Source: Bradyrhizobium canariense
GTDB taxonomy: Bacteria; Pseudomonadota; Alphaproteobacteria; Rhizobiales; Xanthobacteraceae
Direction: 5' to 3'
Assembly (NCBI RefSeq): GCF_018130465.1
Contig: NZ_JAFCKJ010000003.1
Span: 868,001 to 932,000, forward strand
DNA: 64,000 bases
Shown: one piece after another, positions 20,501-27,940 of the stretch
Layout: each line of letters opens with the position of its first letter
Position numbering within the stretch: the first letter of the stretch is position 1
Notes under the pieces: generated by a model
What the model saw: the letters and a program-made list of their open reading frames with translations, nothing else
Databases searched by the model: none
Told to the model about the DNA's origin: nothing
Translations under genes and position numbers: made by a program

Positions 20501-20690
20501 TCGCCAGCCGCTCGGCTACGCCATGGTCGGCGGTCTGATCGTCAGCCAGGCGCTGACGCTGTTCACCACTCCGGTCGTCTATCTCTATCTCGACGAGCTC
20601 AACAACTGGTTCTCGGGCTGGGGCCGCAAGGGTGACGGCGAAGGCGACGAGACGGTCGAGCACGGCACCGTTAAGGAAGCTGCCGAGTAG
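17544..20690 (+). CDS. RND efflux permease, MdtB/MdtC-like
   Basis: 1048-residue inner-membrane proton-driven pump of the HAE1 group. Twelve membrane segments with two large periplasmic loops are expected from the repeated layout; the proton-relay aspartates are visible in TM4 (GFVVDDAIVMLENITRYIEE). The opening (SAPFIRYPIGTSLLMAGILF, PLPQVDFPTIQITANLPGG) resembles MdtB/MdtC rather than AcrB; those normally occur as a pair, but only one permease is present, so a homotrimer is likely. Coupled by 4-base overlap to the adaptor gene. Typical substrates of the branch are bile salts, novobiocin and similar compounds; substrates here are unknown. Confidence 0.94.
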   Translation: MNAGGISAPFIRYPIGTSLLMAGILFVGLVAYPLLPVAPLPQVDFPTIQITANLPGGSPETMASSVAQPLERQFAQIPGIAQMTSTSYLGTASITIQFDLNRSIDGAANDVQGAINAASGQLPKNLPSPPTYRKVNPADAPILLLSATSDTLPLTSVSDAVDAQLAQQISQLSGVAQVFIGGQQKPSIRIQIDPAKLVAKGLSMEDVRSQIAITTVDSPKGNIDGPKRAYTIYANDQLTQAKDWNDVIIAYRNGGPLRIRDIGQAVSGAEDAKQAAWANGKRGVFLVIFKQPGANVIETVDRIKATLPRLVAAIPPAIKIELISDRTTTIRAAVEDVQFTLLLTIALVVMVIFIFLRSFWATVIPTITVPLALLGACALMWVVGYSLDNLSLMALTIAVGFVVDDAIVMLENITRYIEEGESPMAAAFKGSKEIGFTIVSISISLVAVLIPLLLMGGIIGRLFREFAVVLAMTIFVSMFVSLTLTPMMASRFLRAHGEVTHGRFYQWSERGFDAMLRGYEWVLDHALSWRRTTLAIFFATLALSVYLFVLIPKGFFPQQDVGLITATSEASQDISFAEMQRRQVELGKIVMDDPDVATIAMNIGGSGRAGNNGNMFITLKPLGVRNASAQQIIARLRPKLEKVSGARLYMQAAQDVRLGGRPTRTQFEFTLQDADLAELNDWAPKILAKMQTLPQLRDVATDQQTQGTTVQLKINRDTAARYGIQPQLIDDTLYDAFGQRQVTQYFTQLNTYKVILEILPEMQGSLESLNKLYLKSPLTGDQVPLSTFATWTTDPVRPLSISHQGQFPAITISFNLAQGVALGQATEAVQKAMADLGAPPTLNSSFQGTAQAFQQSLGTVPLLILAALVVVYLILGILYESYIHPITILSTLPSAGVGALAILMAAGFEFSLIALIGVILLIGIVKKNGIMMVDFAIAAERDEHKTPAESIRQAALLRFRPIMMTTMAALLGGVPLMLGHGTGAEIRQPLGYAMVGGLIVSQALTLFTTPVVYLYLDELNNWFSGWGRKGDGEGDETVEHGTVKEAAE

Positions 20691-20756
20691 CAGCTTGCAC
20701 CGCGCGCCTCACGACGTTACAGCGAGGCCCTCGGTTCACGCCAACGCGGTCTTGCC

Positions 20757-21335
20757 ATGCCCATGCAATCCAGACTTGCTGCCCTTGCCGCCCTTGCCGC
20801 CACTGTCCTGTTGTCGGCGGGTGCCGCGCATGCCCAGCAGGGCGCCAAGAAGAACGCAGCTCCTTCTCCGGCGGCGCAGCCCGCACCGGCTCCGACGCAA
20901 CCGCAGGCTGACGGCGCTCCGGCGCAGCAACCCGGCTGGGTCGTGCGCTGCACCAGCGTCAGCCGCGACGCGCCGCTCGAATGCGCGATGGAGCAGAACG
21001 CGGTGCTGACCAAGACCGGCCAGACCATCGTCCTGATCAACATCCGCATCGCGCCCGACACCCGCACACCGGTGGCGCTGCTGCAATTGCCGCTCGGCCT
21101 CAACCTTCCCATCGGCGCCAAGCTCCAGGTCGACGAGGGCAAGACGGTCGATCTCCAGATCCAGACCTGCGAGAACCGCGGCTGCTACGCCTCGACGCCG
21201 ATCGCGCCGGACCTGCTGGGCACTTTAAGGTCAGGCAAGCAGTTGAAGGTCTCCTTCCAGAACATGGCCAAGGAAACCATCGCGATCCCGATGCCGCTGG
21301 GCGATTTCGCGGCCGCCTACGACAAGATCAAGTAA
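20757..21335 (+). CDS. invasion-associated locus B (IalB)-family protein
   Basis: 192-residue exported protein. Signal peptide 1-26 (LAALAALAATVLLSAGAAHA-Q), a Pro/Ala/Gln-rich linker (28-60), then the IalB domain (GWVVRCTSVSRDAPLECAME, PDTRTPVALLQLPLGLNLPI, CENRGCYASTPIAPDLLGTL, IAIPMPLGDFAAAYDKI) with four cysteines placed to form two disulphides. In Bartonella the family is linked to erythrocyte invasion; in free-living and plant-associated relatives it is a widespread periplasmic protein of unknown role. It lies 66 bases after the RND permease, possibly on the same transcript, and is followed by a strong hairpin (21350-21386). Confidence 0.88.
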   Translation: MPMQSRLAALAALAATVLLSAGAAHAQQGAKKNAAPSPAAQPAPAPTQPQADGAPAQQPGWVVRCTSVSRDAPLECAMEQNAVLTKTGQTIVLINIRIAPDTRTPVALLQLPLGLNLPIGAKLQVDEGKTVDLQIQTCENRGCYASTPIAPDLLGTLRSGKQLKVSFQNMAKETIAIPMPLGDFAAAYDKIK

Positions 21336-21349
21336 GGGCACACTTTCAT

Positions 21350-21465
21350 CGCCCGCCTTGTGCGCAATTGCGCACTGGGGCGGGCGATCCGGTACGCCGC
21401 GGCGGCTCGCTTCTAGCCGCGCTGCCTCGGAGTACTGGACCCCCGCCTTCGCGGTGCACCGGTTT
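21350..21465. repeat. palindromic intergenic repeat, family B, with terminator-like hairpin
   Basis: CGCCCGCC at 21350 pairs with GGGCGGGCG ending at 21386, around the perfect 16-base palindrome GTGCGCAATTGCGCAC (21360-21375); together they form a long GC-rich hairpin 15 bases after the IalB-like stop. The remainder to about 21465 (GTACGCCGCGGCGG..., TACTGGACCCCCGCC) is the second half of what looks like a dispersed bradyrhizobial repeat. It fills the whole gap between two convergent genes and could terminate both. Confidence 0.75.
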
Positions 21466-21469
21466 ACTC

Positions 21470-23758
21470 CTACTGCCGCGCCATCTGCGCGTTGCCGACG
21501 GCGTCGCCGTCGAGATTTTGGTCGTTGTGCATGGTCACGCTGACGTGCGAGAGCCGTCCGGTGAATTCGAACGGCGCATCGTAATGCGACACGGGGCTGC
21601 CGCGGTCGCGGCCGATGTCGAGGCCGGACCATGAGATCAGCGTGTGGAATCCCAGCTGGGTCTGCAGCGCTCCCGCCGGCTCGCCGTCGATCAGCAGCGT
21701 GTAGTCGGTGACGCCGGTGCGCGAGCCCTTCGCCGGCGGCTCCTTGCGCACGAGACGCTCGACATGCACGCCGAGCCGCCGCGTGCCCGACGGCACCTTG
21801 CGGTCCGAGCGAATGATCTGGTGACTGCCGCCGATGTTGAGGTCGTGCACCAGATGGCCGTCGCTGACGTAGAGGCTGTAGCCAGACGTCGCATCGCCGT
21901 GTGAGATCAGCACGCCGTTCGCGCCCTGCTCGTCGATCTCGACATGCGCCTCGATCGTATAGCTGCGGCTGCGTACGTCGGGCGCAACGTCGGTCGGCAC
22001 ATGGCCCATGCCGGAATGGAAGACGAAATGGTGGCGCGCGCCGTGGAAGCGCGCGGCGTTCTCTGCAAAGCGCGGCCCAAAACGGTCGTCGAGCGGCAGT
22101 ACGTTGTGCTTTTCAGCTTCCTCCCACCATGTCGCGATCATCCGACTGAGCCGCTCGGGCTCTTTCGCCGCGAGATCATCGGTCTCGGAGAAATCCTCGT
22201 CGAGATGGAACAACTCCCATTTGTCGCTCTCGAACGGCGTACCCGATGGATGAAAGGCGACCGCCTTCCAGCCGCCCTGCCAGAGACCGCGATGGCCGAA
22301 CATCTCGAAATATTGCGGCGAGCTCCTTGAGGGCACAGACGCATCCATGATCGAGCGCGCAAAGCTCTCGCCTTCCAGCGGCATCTGCCGGCAGCCCGCG
22401 ATCGTCGTGGGCGCCTTGATGCCGATCAGCTCCAGCAGCGTCGGCGTGAGATCGCAGGCGTGCACGAACTGATGCCGCAGCTCGCCTGTGCCTGCGATCT
22501 TGTTCGGCCAGTTGATGACGAAGGGATCACGGATGCCGCCGCCATGGGTGTTCTGCTTGTAGCGGCGCAGCGGGGTGTTCGACGCCATCGCCCAGCCATG
22601 CGGAAAATTGCTGTGGGTGTCGGGCCCGCCGATGTCGTCGATGCGCGCAAGCTTCTCCGCGATCGGCTCCGGCTTGAAGTTGAACGGGCCCATCGCGTTG
22701 ACGAAGCCGAGCGGCCCGCCCTCCTGGCTCGCGCCGTTGTCGGACATCACGATGATCATCGTATTGTCACGGATGTCGGCCTTCTCCAGAAATGAGACAA
22801 GGCGTGCAAGATGGCGATCGGAATGGTCGAGCATTCCGGCAAAGGCCGCCTGCAGGCGCGTGAAGACGCGACGCTCGTCGGCCGAATGATCTTCCCAGGC
22901 TTTCACGCCGTCATTGCGCGCCGGCATCCGCGTTCCTTCCGGCACCAGTCCCATCGCCTTCTGACGCGAGAGCCGCTGCTCGCGTTCGACGTCCCAGCCG
23001 TGTGAGAACGTCGCGTCGTAACTCCTGATGATCTCGGCCGGGGCCTGGTGCGGCGCGTGGCAGGCCCCCAGCGCCACCCAGGTCAGCCACGGGATATCCG
23101 GACGATCGGCGACGTGATCTCCGATGAAGCGGATCGACTGGTCGATCAGGTCCTCGGTCAGATGATAACCGTCGGCATAGGTGCCCGGAGGATCGATATG
23201 CGTGTTATCGGAGACGAGCTCCGGCGCGTACTGGTCGGTCTCGGCGTCGAGGAAGCCGTAGAAGCGATCGAAGCCGCGGCCGAGCGGCCAGCCGTCGAAC
23301 GGCCCGGTGGCGCCGCTCTCGGTCAGCGGCGTCACATGCCATTTGCCCACCATGTAGTTGCGATAGCCGTGGGTGCGCAGCATCTCGGCGAGCGTCCCCG
23401 CCTCTCGCGCGATCTTGCCGCGGTAGCCTGGATACCCGGAATCGAAATTGGCAAGGCACCCGACCCCGACCGAGTGATGGTTGCGCCCCGTCAGCAGCGC
23501 AGCCCGCGTCGTCGAGCACATCGCGGTGGTGTGGAAGCCGGAATAGCGCAAGCCTTCCGCGGCGAGCCGGTCGATGGTCGGCGTCCTGATCGCCGAGCCG
23601 TAGCAGCCGAAATCAGAGAAGCCGACGTCGTCGAACAGCACCACCAGGATGTTCGGCGCGCCCTCGGGCGGCCTTGGCGAATCCGGCCACCAGGGCTTTG
23701 ACTCCGTAACCGTCTTGCCGACGGTGCCGCGAAACGGCGTGCCGCTGCCTGCGCTCAT
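21470..23758 (-). CDS. arylsulfatase-family sulfohydrolase
   Basis: 762-residue type I sulfatase, cytoplasmic by sequence (no signal peptide). Metal-binding Asp43-Asp44 (NILVVLFDDVGFSDFG) and the formylglycine site at Cys81 (AMCSTTRAALLTGRNHH) are present; the latter reads C-S-T-T-R rather than C-x-P/A-x-R, so conversion to formylglycine should not be taken for granted. Further motifs: YMVGKWHVTP, VMSDNGASQEGGPLGF. Residues about 560-762 form an extra C-terminal beta-rich region (HVEIDEQGANGVLISHGDA), found in large bacterial arylsulfatases. ATG at 23758 follows AGGGAGGATCGG. It is divergent from a TetR regulator with a palindromic operator between them. It would release sulfate from organic sulfate esters or act as a related phospho- or sulfohydrolase. 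Confidence 0.9.
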   Translation of the reverse strand: MSAGSGTPFRGTVGKTVTESKPWWPDSPRPPEGAPNILVVLFDDVGFSDFGCYGSAIRTPTIDRLAAEGLRYSGFHTTAMCSTTRAALLTGRNHHSVGVGCLANFDSGYPGYRGKIAREAGTLAEMLRTHGYRNYMVGKWHVTPLTESGATGPFDGWPLGRGFDRFYGFLDAETDQYAPELVSDNTHIDPPGTYADGYHLTEDLIDQSIRFIGDHVADRPDIPWLTWVALGACHAPHQAPAEIIRSYDATFSHGWDVEREQRLSRQKAMGLVPEGTRMPARNDGVKAWEDHSADERRVFTRLQAAFAGMLDHSDRHLARLVSFLEKADIRDNTMIIVMSDNGASQEGGPLGFVNAMGPFNFKPEPIAEKLARIDDIGGPDTHSNFPHGWAMASNTPLRRYKQNTHGGGIRDPFVINWPNKIAGTGELRHQFVHACDLTPTLLELIGIKAPTTIAGCRQMPLEGESFARSIMDASVPSRSSPQYFEMFGHRGLWQGGWKAVAFHPSGTPFESDKWELFHLDEDFSETDDLAAKEPERLSRMIATWWEEAEKHNVLPLDDRFGPRFAENAARFHGARHHFVFHSGMGHVPTDVAPDVRSRSYTIEAHVEIDEQGANGVLISHGDATSGYSLYVSDGHLVHDLNIGGSHQIIRSDRKVPSGTRRLGVHVERLVRKEPPAKGSRTGVTDYTLLIDGEPAGALQTQLGFHTLISWSGLDIGRDRGSPVSHYDAPFEFTGRLSHVSVTMHNDQNLDGDAVGNAQMARQ

Positions 23759-23821
23759 CCGATCCTCCCTGCCTGCTTTCGTGAACTGCACGGTTGACCC
23801 GCAGCCCCGTCACGCCTAAAT

Positions 23822-23843
23822 TATAATCCGAATTATGATTATA
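23822..23843. promoter_or_regulatory. palindromic operator between sulfatase and TetR genes
   Basis: TATAATC (23822-23828) and GATTATA (23837-23843) are perfect inverted arms around CGAATTAT; a second overlapping dyad ATAAT-CCGA-ATTAT sits at 23823-23836. The AT-rich site is 64 bases from the sulfatase start and 12 from the regulator start, the expected place for a TetR-type operator controlling both. Confidence 0.6.
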
Positions 23844-23854
23844 CTTTAAGACGG

Positions 23855-24541
23855 ATGCAAGCGCGGATGCGGCCATCGCTGGACAAGCTCGGGTTTCGCG
23901 ATTTCGACCTGCCGGGCGTCGCCCCGTCGCGGCAGAAGCGCAGCCGGGAGACGACGTTGGCGCTCTTGCGCGCCGGCGCCGACATGCTGCGAACGCGGAG
24001 CCTTGCCGAACTCTCGATCGAGGTGCTCTGCACTGAAGTGGGCGCCACCGTCGGCGCCTTCTACAGCCGCTTCGAGAGCAAGGAGGCCTATTTCAACGCG
24101 TTGATGGCGCTGGCCGCGCGCGACGGCGAGCGGCGGCTCGAGGAAATCAGGCCACCATCGCATGACACTGGCCTCGACAAGCTCTGCCAGATCATCATCA
24201 GCGGCATCATCGCCTGGATGCGCAACAACGAGGGCGTGCTGCGCGCCGCCCTTCAGCACGACGACACTCGCCCGGACAAATGGACCGCATTCAAGGCCCT
24301 CGCGAAGGCGACCACGGAACGCGCCACCCCTCTCCTGCTGCCGGCCATGGGCAAGGGGCGCAAGGCGGCCAAGACCCGCACCATCGCGTTCGGTTTCCAG
24401 GTCGTACTCGGAACGCTGGTGAACGCGATCCTCAACGATCCCGGGCCGCTGTCGCTTTCGTCGAAAGAGATGGAGACGCGGCTCGCCGGCTGCCTGTTGC
24501 TGCTGCTTCAGGCGGAAATCAGTCAGTCCACGCCCAGATAA
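23855..24541 (+). CDS. TetR-family transcriptional regulator
   Basis: 228-residue regulator. The TetR helix-turn-helix spans about 27-75 (RSRETTLALLRAGADMLRTR, LCTEVGATVGAFYSRFESKE); the rest is an all-helical ligand domain with no recognisable pocket. An ATG at 23867 is an alternative start. It is divergent from the arylsulfatase and probably controls it through the 23822-23843 palindrome, possibly sensing a sulfated compound or its product. Its 3' end overlaps the convergent livF gene by 19 bases. Confidence 0.88.
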   Translation: MQARMRPSLDKLGFRDFDLPGVAPSRQKRSRETTLALLRAGADMLRTRSLAELSIEVLCTEVGATVGAFYSRFESKEAYFNALMALAARDGERRLEEIRPPSHDTGLDKLCQIIISGIIAWMRNNEGVLRAALQHDDTRPDKWTAFKALAKATTERATPLLLPAMGKGRKAAKTRTIAFGFQVVLGTLVNAILNDPGPLSLSSKEMETRLAGCLLLLLQAEISQSTPR

Positions 24542-25242
24542 GCCTTCTGCACCTGCGGGTCCTGCGCGAGCGCGGCCGCCGTGCCTGACAGCACGCTCTT
24601 GCCGACCTGGAGCACCGTGGCGAAATCCGACACCTCCAGCGCGAGCTCGATCGACTGCTCGGCGAGCAGGATGGTCAGGCCCTCGCGATGCAGGCGGCCG
24701 AACGTCTCGTACATGGACTCGACCACCGCCGGCGCGAGACCGAGCGACGGCTCATCCAGCATCAGGAGTTTCGGGTCGCTCATCAGCGCACGGCCGACCG
24801 CAAGCATCTGCCGCTCGCCACCGGACATGGTGCCGGCGCGCTGGTTGCGCCGTTCCTTCAGGCGCGGAAAGAACTCGTAGACGCGTTCGAGCAGCGTTGC
24901 CTGGCGCGACTTGTCGTGCAGCGGCGTTGCGCCGAGTAGCAAATTGTTTTCGACGCTCTGCTGCACGAACAGCCGCCAACCTTCCGGCGACAGCGCCAGC
25001 CCCTTGCGCACGATCGCAAAGGCCTTTTGCCCTCCGATCTCCTCGCCGCGAAAGCTGATCGAACCGGAATGCACGGGAATGAGGCCGGCGATCGCGTTCA
25101 GCGTCGTGGTCTTGCCGCCGCCATTGGAGCCGAGCAGCGCGACGACGCTGCCTTCGGGAACCTCCAGCGACACGTCGGACACGCCGATGAGATCGCCGTA
25201 GCGCACCTCGAGGTGCTCGATCCGCAGCAACGCCCCGCTCAT
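24523..25242 (-). CDS. livF: branched-chain amino-acid ABC transporter ATP-binding protein LivF-like
   Basis: 239-residue ATPase of the LivF type, normal length for the family. Walker A GSNGGGKTTT, signature MSGGERQMLAVGRALMSDP and Walker B KLLMLDEPSLGLAP are intact, and the C-terminal ILLAEQSIELALEVSDFATV is characteristic of LivF. It is the last gene of a five-gene importer cluster (livK-livH-livM-livG-livF on the minus strand) and overlaps livG by 4 bases. The importer may carry branched-chain amino acids, amides, urea or aromatic acids; this family is widely recruited. Confidence 0.93.
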   Translation of the reverse strand: MSGALLRIEHLEVRYGDLIGVSDVSLEVPEGSVVALLGSNGGGKTTTLNAIAGLIPVHSGSISFRGEEIGGQKAFAIVRKGLALSPEGWRLFVQQSVENNLLLGATPLHDKSRQATLLERVYEFFPRLKERRNQRAGTMSGGERQMLAVGRALMSDPKLLMLDEPSLGLAPAVVESMYETFGRLHREGLTILLAEQSIELALEVSDFATVLQVGKSVLSGTAAALAQDPQVQKAYLGVD

Positions 25243-26006
25243 AGGTCCGGCCCGCCCATCAGCTCGACCGGCGTGTGGCCGGCGGCCGCCTTGGCTGCAC
25301 GCTTGCCGAGATAGGCCTCGATCACGGCCGGATTGGAGGTGACCTCGCGCGGCGAGCCACGGGCGATCTCCTTGCCCTGGTGGAACACCATCACGCGGCT
25401 GGCAAGCGACATGATCACTTCCATGATGTGCTCGACGATCACGAGGGTGATGCCGGAACGGTGGATGTCGCGCACGAGGTCGATGGCGAGCCTCACCTCA
25501 TGGGCGTTGAGGCCGGCCATGGCTTCGTCGAGCAGCAGCACCTTCGGCTCGGTTGCCAGCGCCCGCGCGATCTCCAGCCGCTTGCGGCCGGGCGTGCCGA
25601 GGGAGCGCGCCGGCGCATCCGCAAGCCTGATCATGCCGACGCGCTCGAGCACCGCGCGCGCCCTGCTCTCGGCCTCCTTGCGATGCGGGGTGCGCAGGAA
25701 GGCGCCGATCATGACGTTCTCCAGCACCGTCATGCCCTCAAAAGTCTGCGGCACCTGGAAGGTACGGGCGAGCCCAAGCCCGGCGCGCAGCTCCGGCGTG
25801 ACGTCGGTGATGTCGCGGCCCTCGAACAGGACACGGCCAGAAGTTGTCTTGAGGTCGCCAGTCAGGCAATTGAAGAAGGTGGACTTGCCGGCGCCATTCG
25901 GGCCGATCAGACCGAGGATGTCGCCCTGCTCCAAGGTCACGGAGGCATCGTCCACCGCCTTGAAGCTGCCGAACGCTTTTGTGATCCCGCGTGCCTCAAG
26001 GAGCAT
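25239..26006 (-). CDS. livG: branched-chain amino-acid ABC transporter ATP-binding protein LivG-like
   Basis: 255-residue ATPase: Walker A GPNGAGKSTFFN, LivG-specific insert (GLARTFQVPQTFEGMTVLEN), signature SLGTPGRKRLEIARALATEP (a diverged LSGGQ, usual in LivG), Walker B KVLLLDEAMAGLNAHEV. It overlaps livM by 11 bases at its start and livF by 4 bases at its end, showing tight coupling. It pairs with LivF to energise the LivH/LivM channel. Confidence 0.93.
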   Translation of the reverse strand: MLLEARGITKAFGSFKAVDDASVTLEQGDILGLIGPNGAGKSTFFNCLTGDLKTTSGRVLFEGRDITDVTPELRAGLGLARTFQVPQTFEGMTVLENVMIGAFLRTPHRKEAESRARAVLERVGMIRLADAPARSLGTPGRKRLEIARALATEPKVLLLDEAMAGLNAHEVRLAIDLVRDIHRSGITLVIVEHIMEVIMSLASRVMVFHQGKEIARGSPREVTSNPAVIEAYLGKRAAKAAAGHTPVELMGGPDL

Positions 26007-26967
26007 GGCCAGCTCCCGTGTCCTTCGTCGGCTTGCTGCGCCGAGTGAACAGGCTGAGCAGACCCCCGGGCTGGAAGCGCGCGATCAGCACGATGATCGC
26101 GCCATAGAGCACGAAGGTGAGGCCGGCGCCCTTGCCGCCGAGCCAGCTGTTCGAGATCTCCTCCAGCGGCACCAGGATCGCGGCACCCACCAGCGGCCCG
26201 AACAGCAGCCCTGCCCCGCCCAGCGCCGCCATGATCAGGATCTTCACCGAGATCAGGATGCCAAACCCGGACTCGGGATCGACAAAGCCGAACATCATGG
26301 CATAGAGCGCGCCGGCGACGCTCGTCAGCGCCGCGCTCAGCATGTAGGCGTAGAGTTTTGTGCGGCTGGCGGGCGCGCCGAGCGAGCGCGCGGCCCGTTC
26401 GGAATCCTTGATCGCGCGCAGGTAAAATCCCATGCGGCTGTTGGTCATCCACCAGGTGATCAGCAGCGTGATCGCGAGGATTGCGAGAAAGAGGTAGTAG
26501 TACGGCAGCGCCGACAGGAACGAGAGATCGAAGATGTTGCGCGGCACGGTCGGCCCGGAGAGCCCGACCGCCGCGCCGAGCCAATCGGTGTTGGTGACGA
26601 TCAGCCGCATCGTCTCCGCGACTGCAATGGTCGCCATGCTGAAATAATGACCGGATAGACGCAGCGTCGGCACGCCGATGATCGCAGCCAAGCCCACGGC
26701 GAGCACGATCCCGCCGGGAATGCCGAACAGCGGCGACAGGCCGAACTTTGCGTAGGACCCCATCGCGGCATAGGCACCGCAGCCGAAGAACACGACGTGG
26801 CCGACCGAAACCTGGCCGGCATAGCCGCCGACGATGTTCCACGCGGACGCAGCGATCGCATATAGCAGCACCAGTGCGCCCAGGCGCTGCTGGAACGGCG
26901 AGGACAGCAGCAGCGGATAGGCGATCGCAATCGCTGCGACGACCGAGAGCCAGATCAGGCGAGGCAT
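25996..26967 (-). CDS. livM: branched-chain amino-acid ABC transporter permease LivM-like
   Basis: 323-residue inner-membrane permease with about ten hydrophobic segments and the LivM hallmarks (YAIAASAWNIVGGYAGQVSV, GHVVFFGCGAYAAMGS, IKDSERAARSLGAPASRTKL as cytoplasmic coupling loop, ALGGAGLLFGPLVGAAI). ATG at 26967 was used; a GTG directly before it (26970) is possible. A short tandem repeat array separates it from livH. Confidence 0.92.
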   Translation of the reverse strand: MPRLIWLSVVAAIAIAYPLLLSSPFQQRLGALVLLYAIAASAWNIVGGYAGQVSVGHVVFFGCGAYAAMGSYAKFGLSPLFGIPGGIVLAVGLAAIIGVPTLRLSGHYFSMATIAVAETMRLIVTNTDWLGAAVGLSGPTVPRNIFDLSFLSALPYYYLFLAILAITLLITWWMTNSRMGFYLRAIKDSERAARSLGAPASRTKLYAYMLSAALTSVAGALYAMMFGFVDPESGFGILISVKILIMAALGGAGLLFGPLVGAAILVPLEEISNSWLGGKGAGLTFVLYGAIIVLIARFQPGGLLSLFTRRSKPTKDTGAGHAP

Positions 26968-26976
26968 CACAGCTTT

Positions 26977-27033
26977 CTCATCAGGTCTTGCTCATCGGGT
27001 CTTTGCCCATCAGGTCTTGCCCATCAGGCCCTG
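26977..27033. repeat. four tandem ~14-bp repeats spanning the livH stop codon
   Basis: CTCATCAGGTCTTG (26977-26990), CTCATCGGGTCTTTG (26991-27005), CCCATCAGGTCTTG (27006-27019) and CCCATCAGGCCCTG (27020-27033) lie head to tail. The livH stop (27010-27012) is inside the third unit, so the array extends from the coding end into the gap before livM and repeats MGKT-stop-like codons. Confidence 0.85.
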
Positions 27034-27873
27034 TGGCCGGAACCAGAGGAAGAGCAGGAACAGGACATAGACGACGATGTCCTTGTAGATCGCACCGATC
27101 AGATAACCCGACAGTGACTCGATCACGCCGATCAGCAGGCCTGCGACAAGGGCGCCGGGCACGCTCCCAAAACCGCCGAGCGACACCGTGACGAAGGCGA
27201 CGATGCCGAGGGTCTCGCCGACGGTCGGCACGATGTAGAAGAAGTTCGCAATCAGCGCGCCGGCAAGCCCGGTGGCTCCGGCCGCAATCGCCCAGGCGAT
27301 CGCCTGCATGGTGTCGGGGCGGATGCCCATGAGCTGGGCCGCGGTTTGATCCTCCGCCACCGCCAACATCTTCGAGCCGAGCGAGGTCCGCGTCAGCAGC
27401 AGATGCAGCCCGAGCGTGACGAGCAGCGCGACCACGCCGGCAAGCAGCCGCGAGGCCTCGATGCGCAGGCCTGCAAACGCATAGGTGCCGCCCACGATGT
27501 TCGGAGGCATCGACAGGAAGTTGGCGCCGAACCACCAGAACACGGAATAGCGCAGTAATAGCGCAAGCCCGAAGGTGCCGAGGATCTGCGCCAGCATCGG
27601 CCCCTTCATGATGTCGCGGATCAGGGCGAAATAGACCACGACGCCGACGGTCGCGAGCACCAGCGTCGCCAGCGGCGCGCCGAGGATCGGCCCTCCCCCC
27701 ATCAGCGTGTACACGACATAGGCGACGTACATGCCAAGCATGACGAAATCGCCATGCGCGAAATTGACGATGTTCATCATGCCCCACACCAGCGTGAGGC
27801 CCGAAGAAAACAGGGCGTAGACGGCGCCAAGCAGAAGCCCCCCGACGATCACCTGTACGAGTACAAAGGACAT
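27010..27873 (-). CDS. livH: branched-chain amino-acid ABC transporter permease LivH-like
   Basis: 287-residue inner-membrane permease with LivH motifs: GLLLGAVYALFSSGLTLVWG, MMNIVNFAHGDFVMLGMYVA, the EAA-like loop RTSLGSKMLAVAEDQTAAQL, and IVAFVTVSLGGFGSVPGALV. ATG at 27873 is preferred to the in-frame ATG at 27894 because it aligns with the family start (MSFVLVQVIVGGLLLGAV). The last codons lie in a tandem-repeat array shared with the gap before livM. Forms the channel with LivM. Confidence 0.93.
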   Translation of the reverse strand: MSFVLVQVIVGGLLLGAVYALFSSGLTLVWGMMNIVNFAHGDFVMLGMYVAYVVYTLMGGGPILGAPLATLVLATVGVVVYFALIRDIMKGPMLAQILGTFGLALLLRYSVFWWFGANFLSMPPNIVGGTYAFAGLRIEASRLLAGVVALLVTLGLHLLLTRTSLGSKMLAVAEDQTAAQLMGIRPDTMQAIAWAIAAGATGLAGALIANFFYIVPTVGETLGIVAFVTVSLGGFGSVPGALVAGLLIGVIESLSGYLIGAIYKDIVVYVLFLLFLWFRPQGLMGKT

Positions 27874-27940
27874 GAGCCGCGTTGCTCTGATCAAATCATT
27901 CCGGGAATGGCGGGACGCGCGGCCCCACCTTCAAATATTC

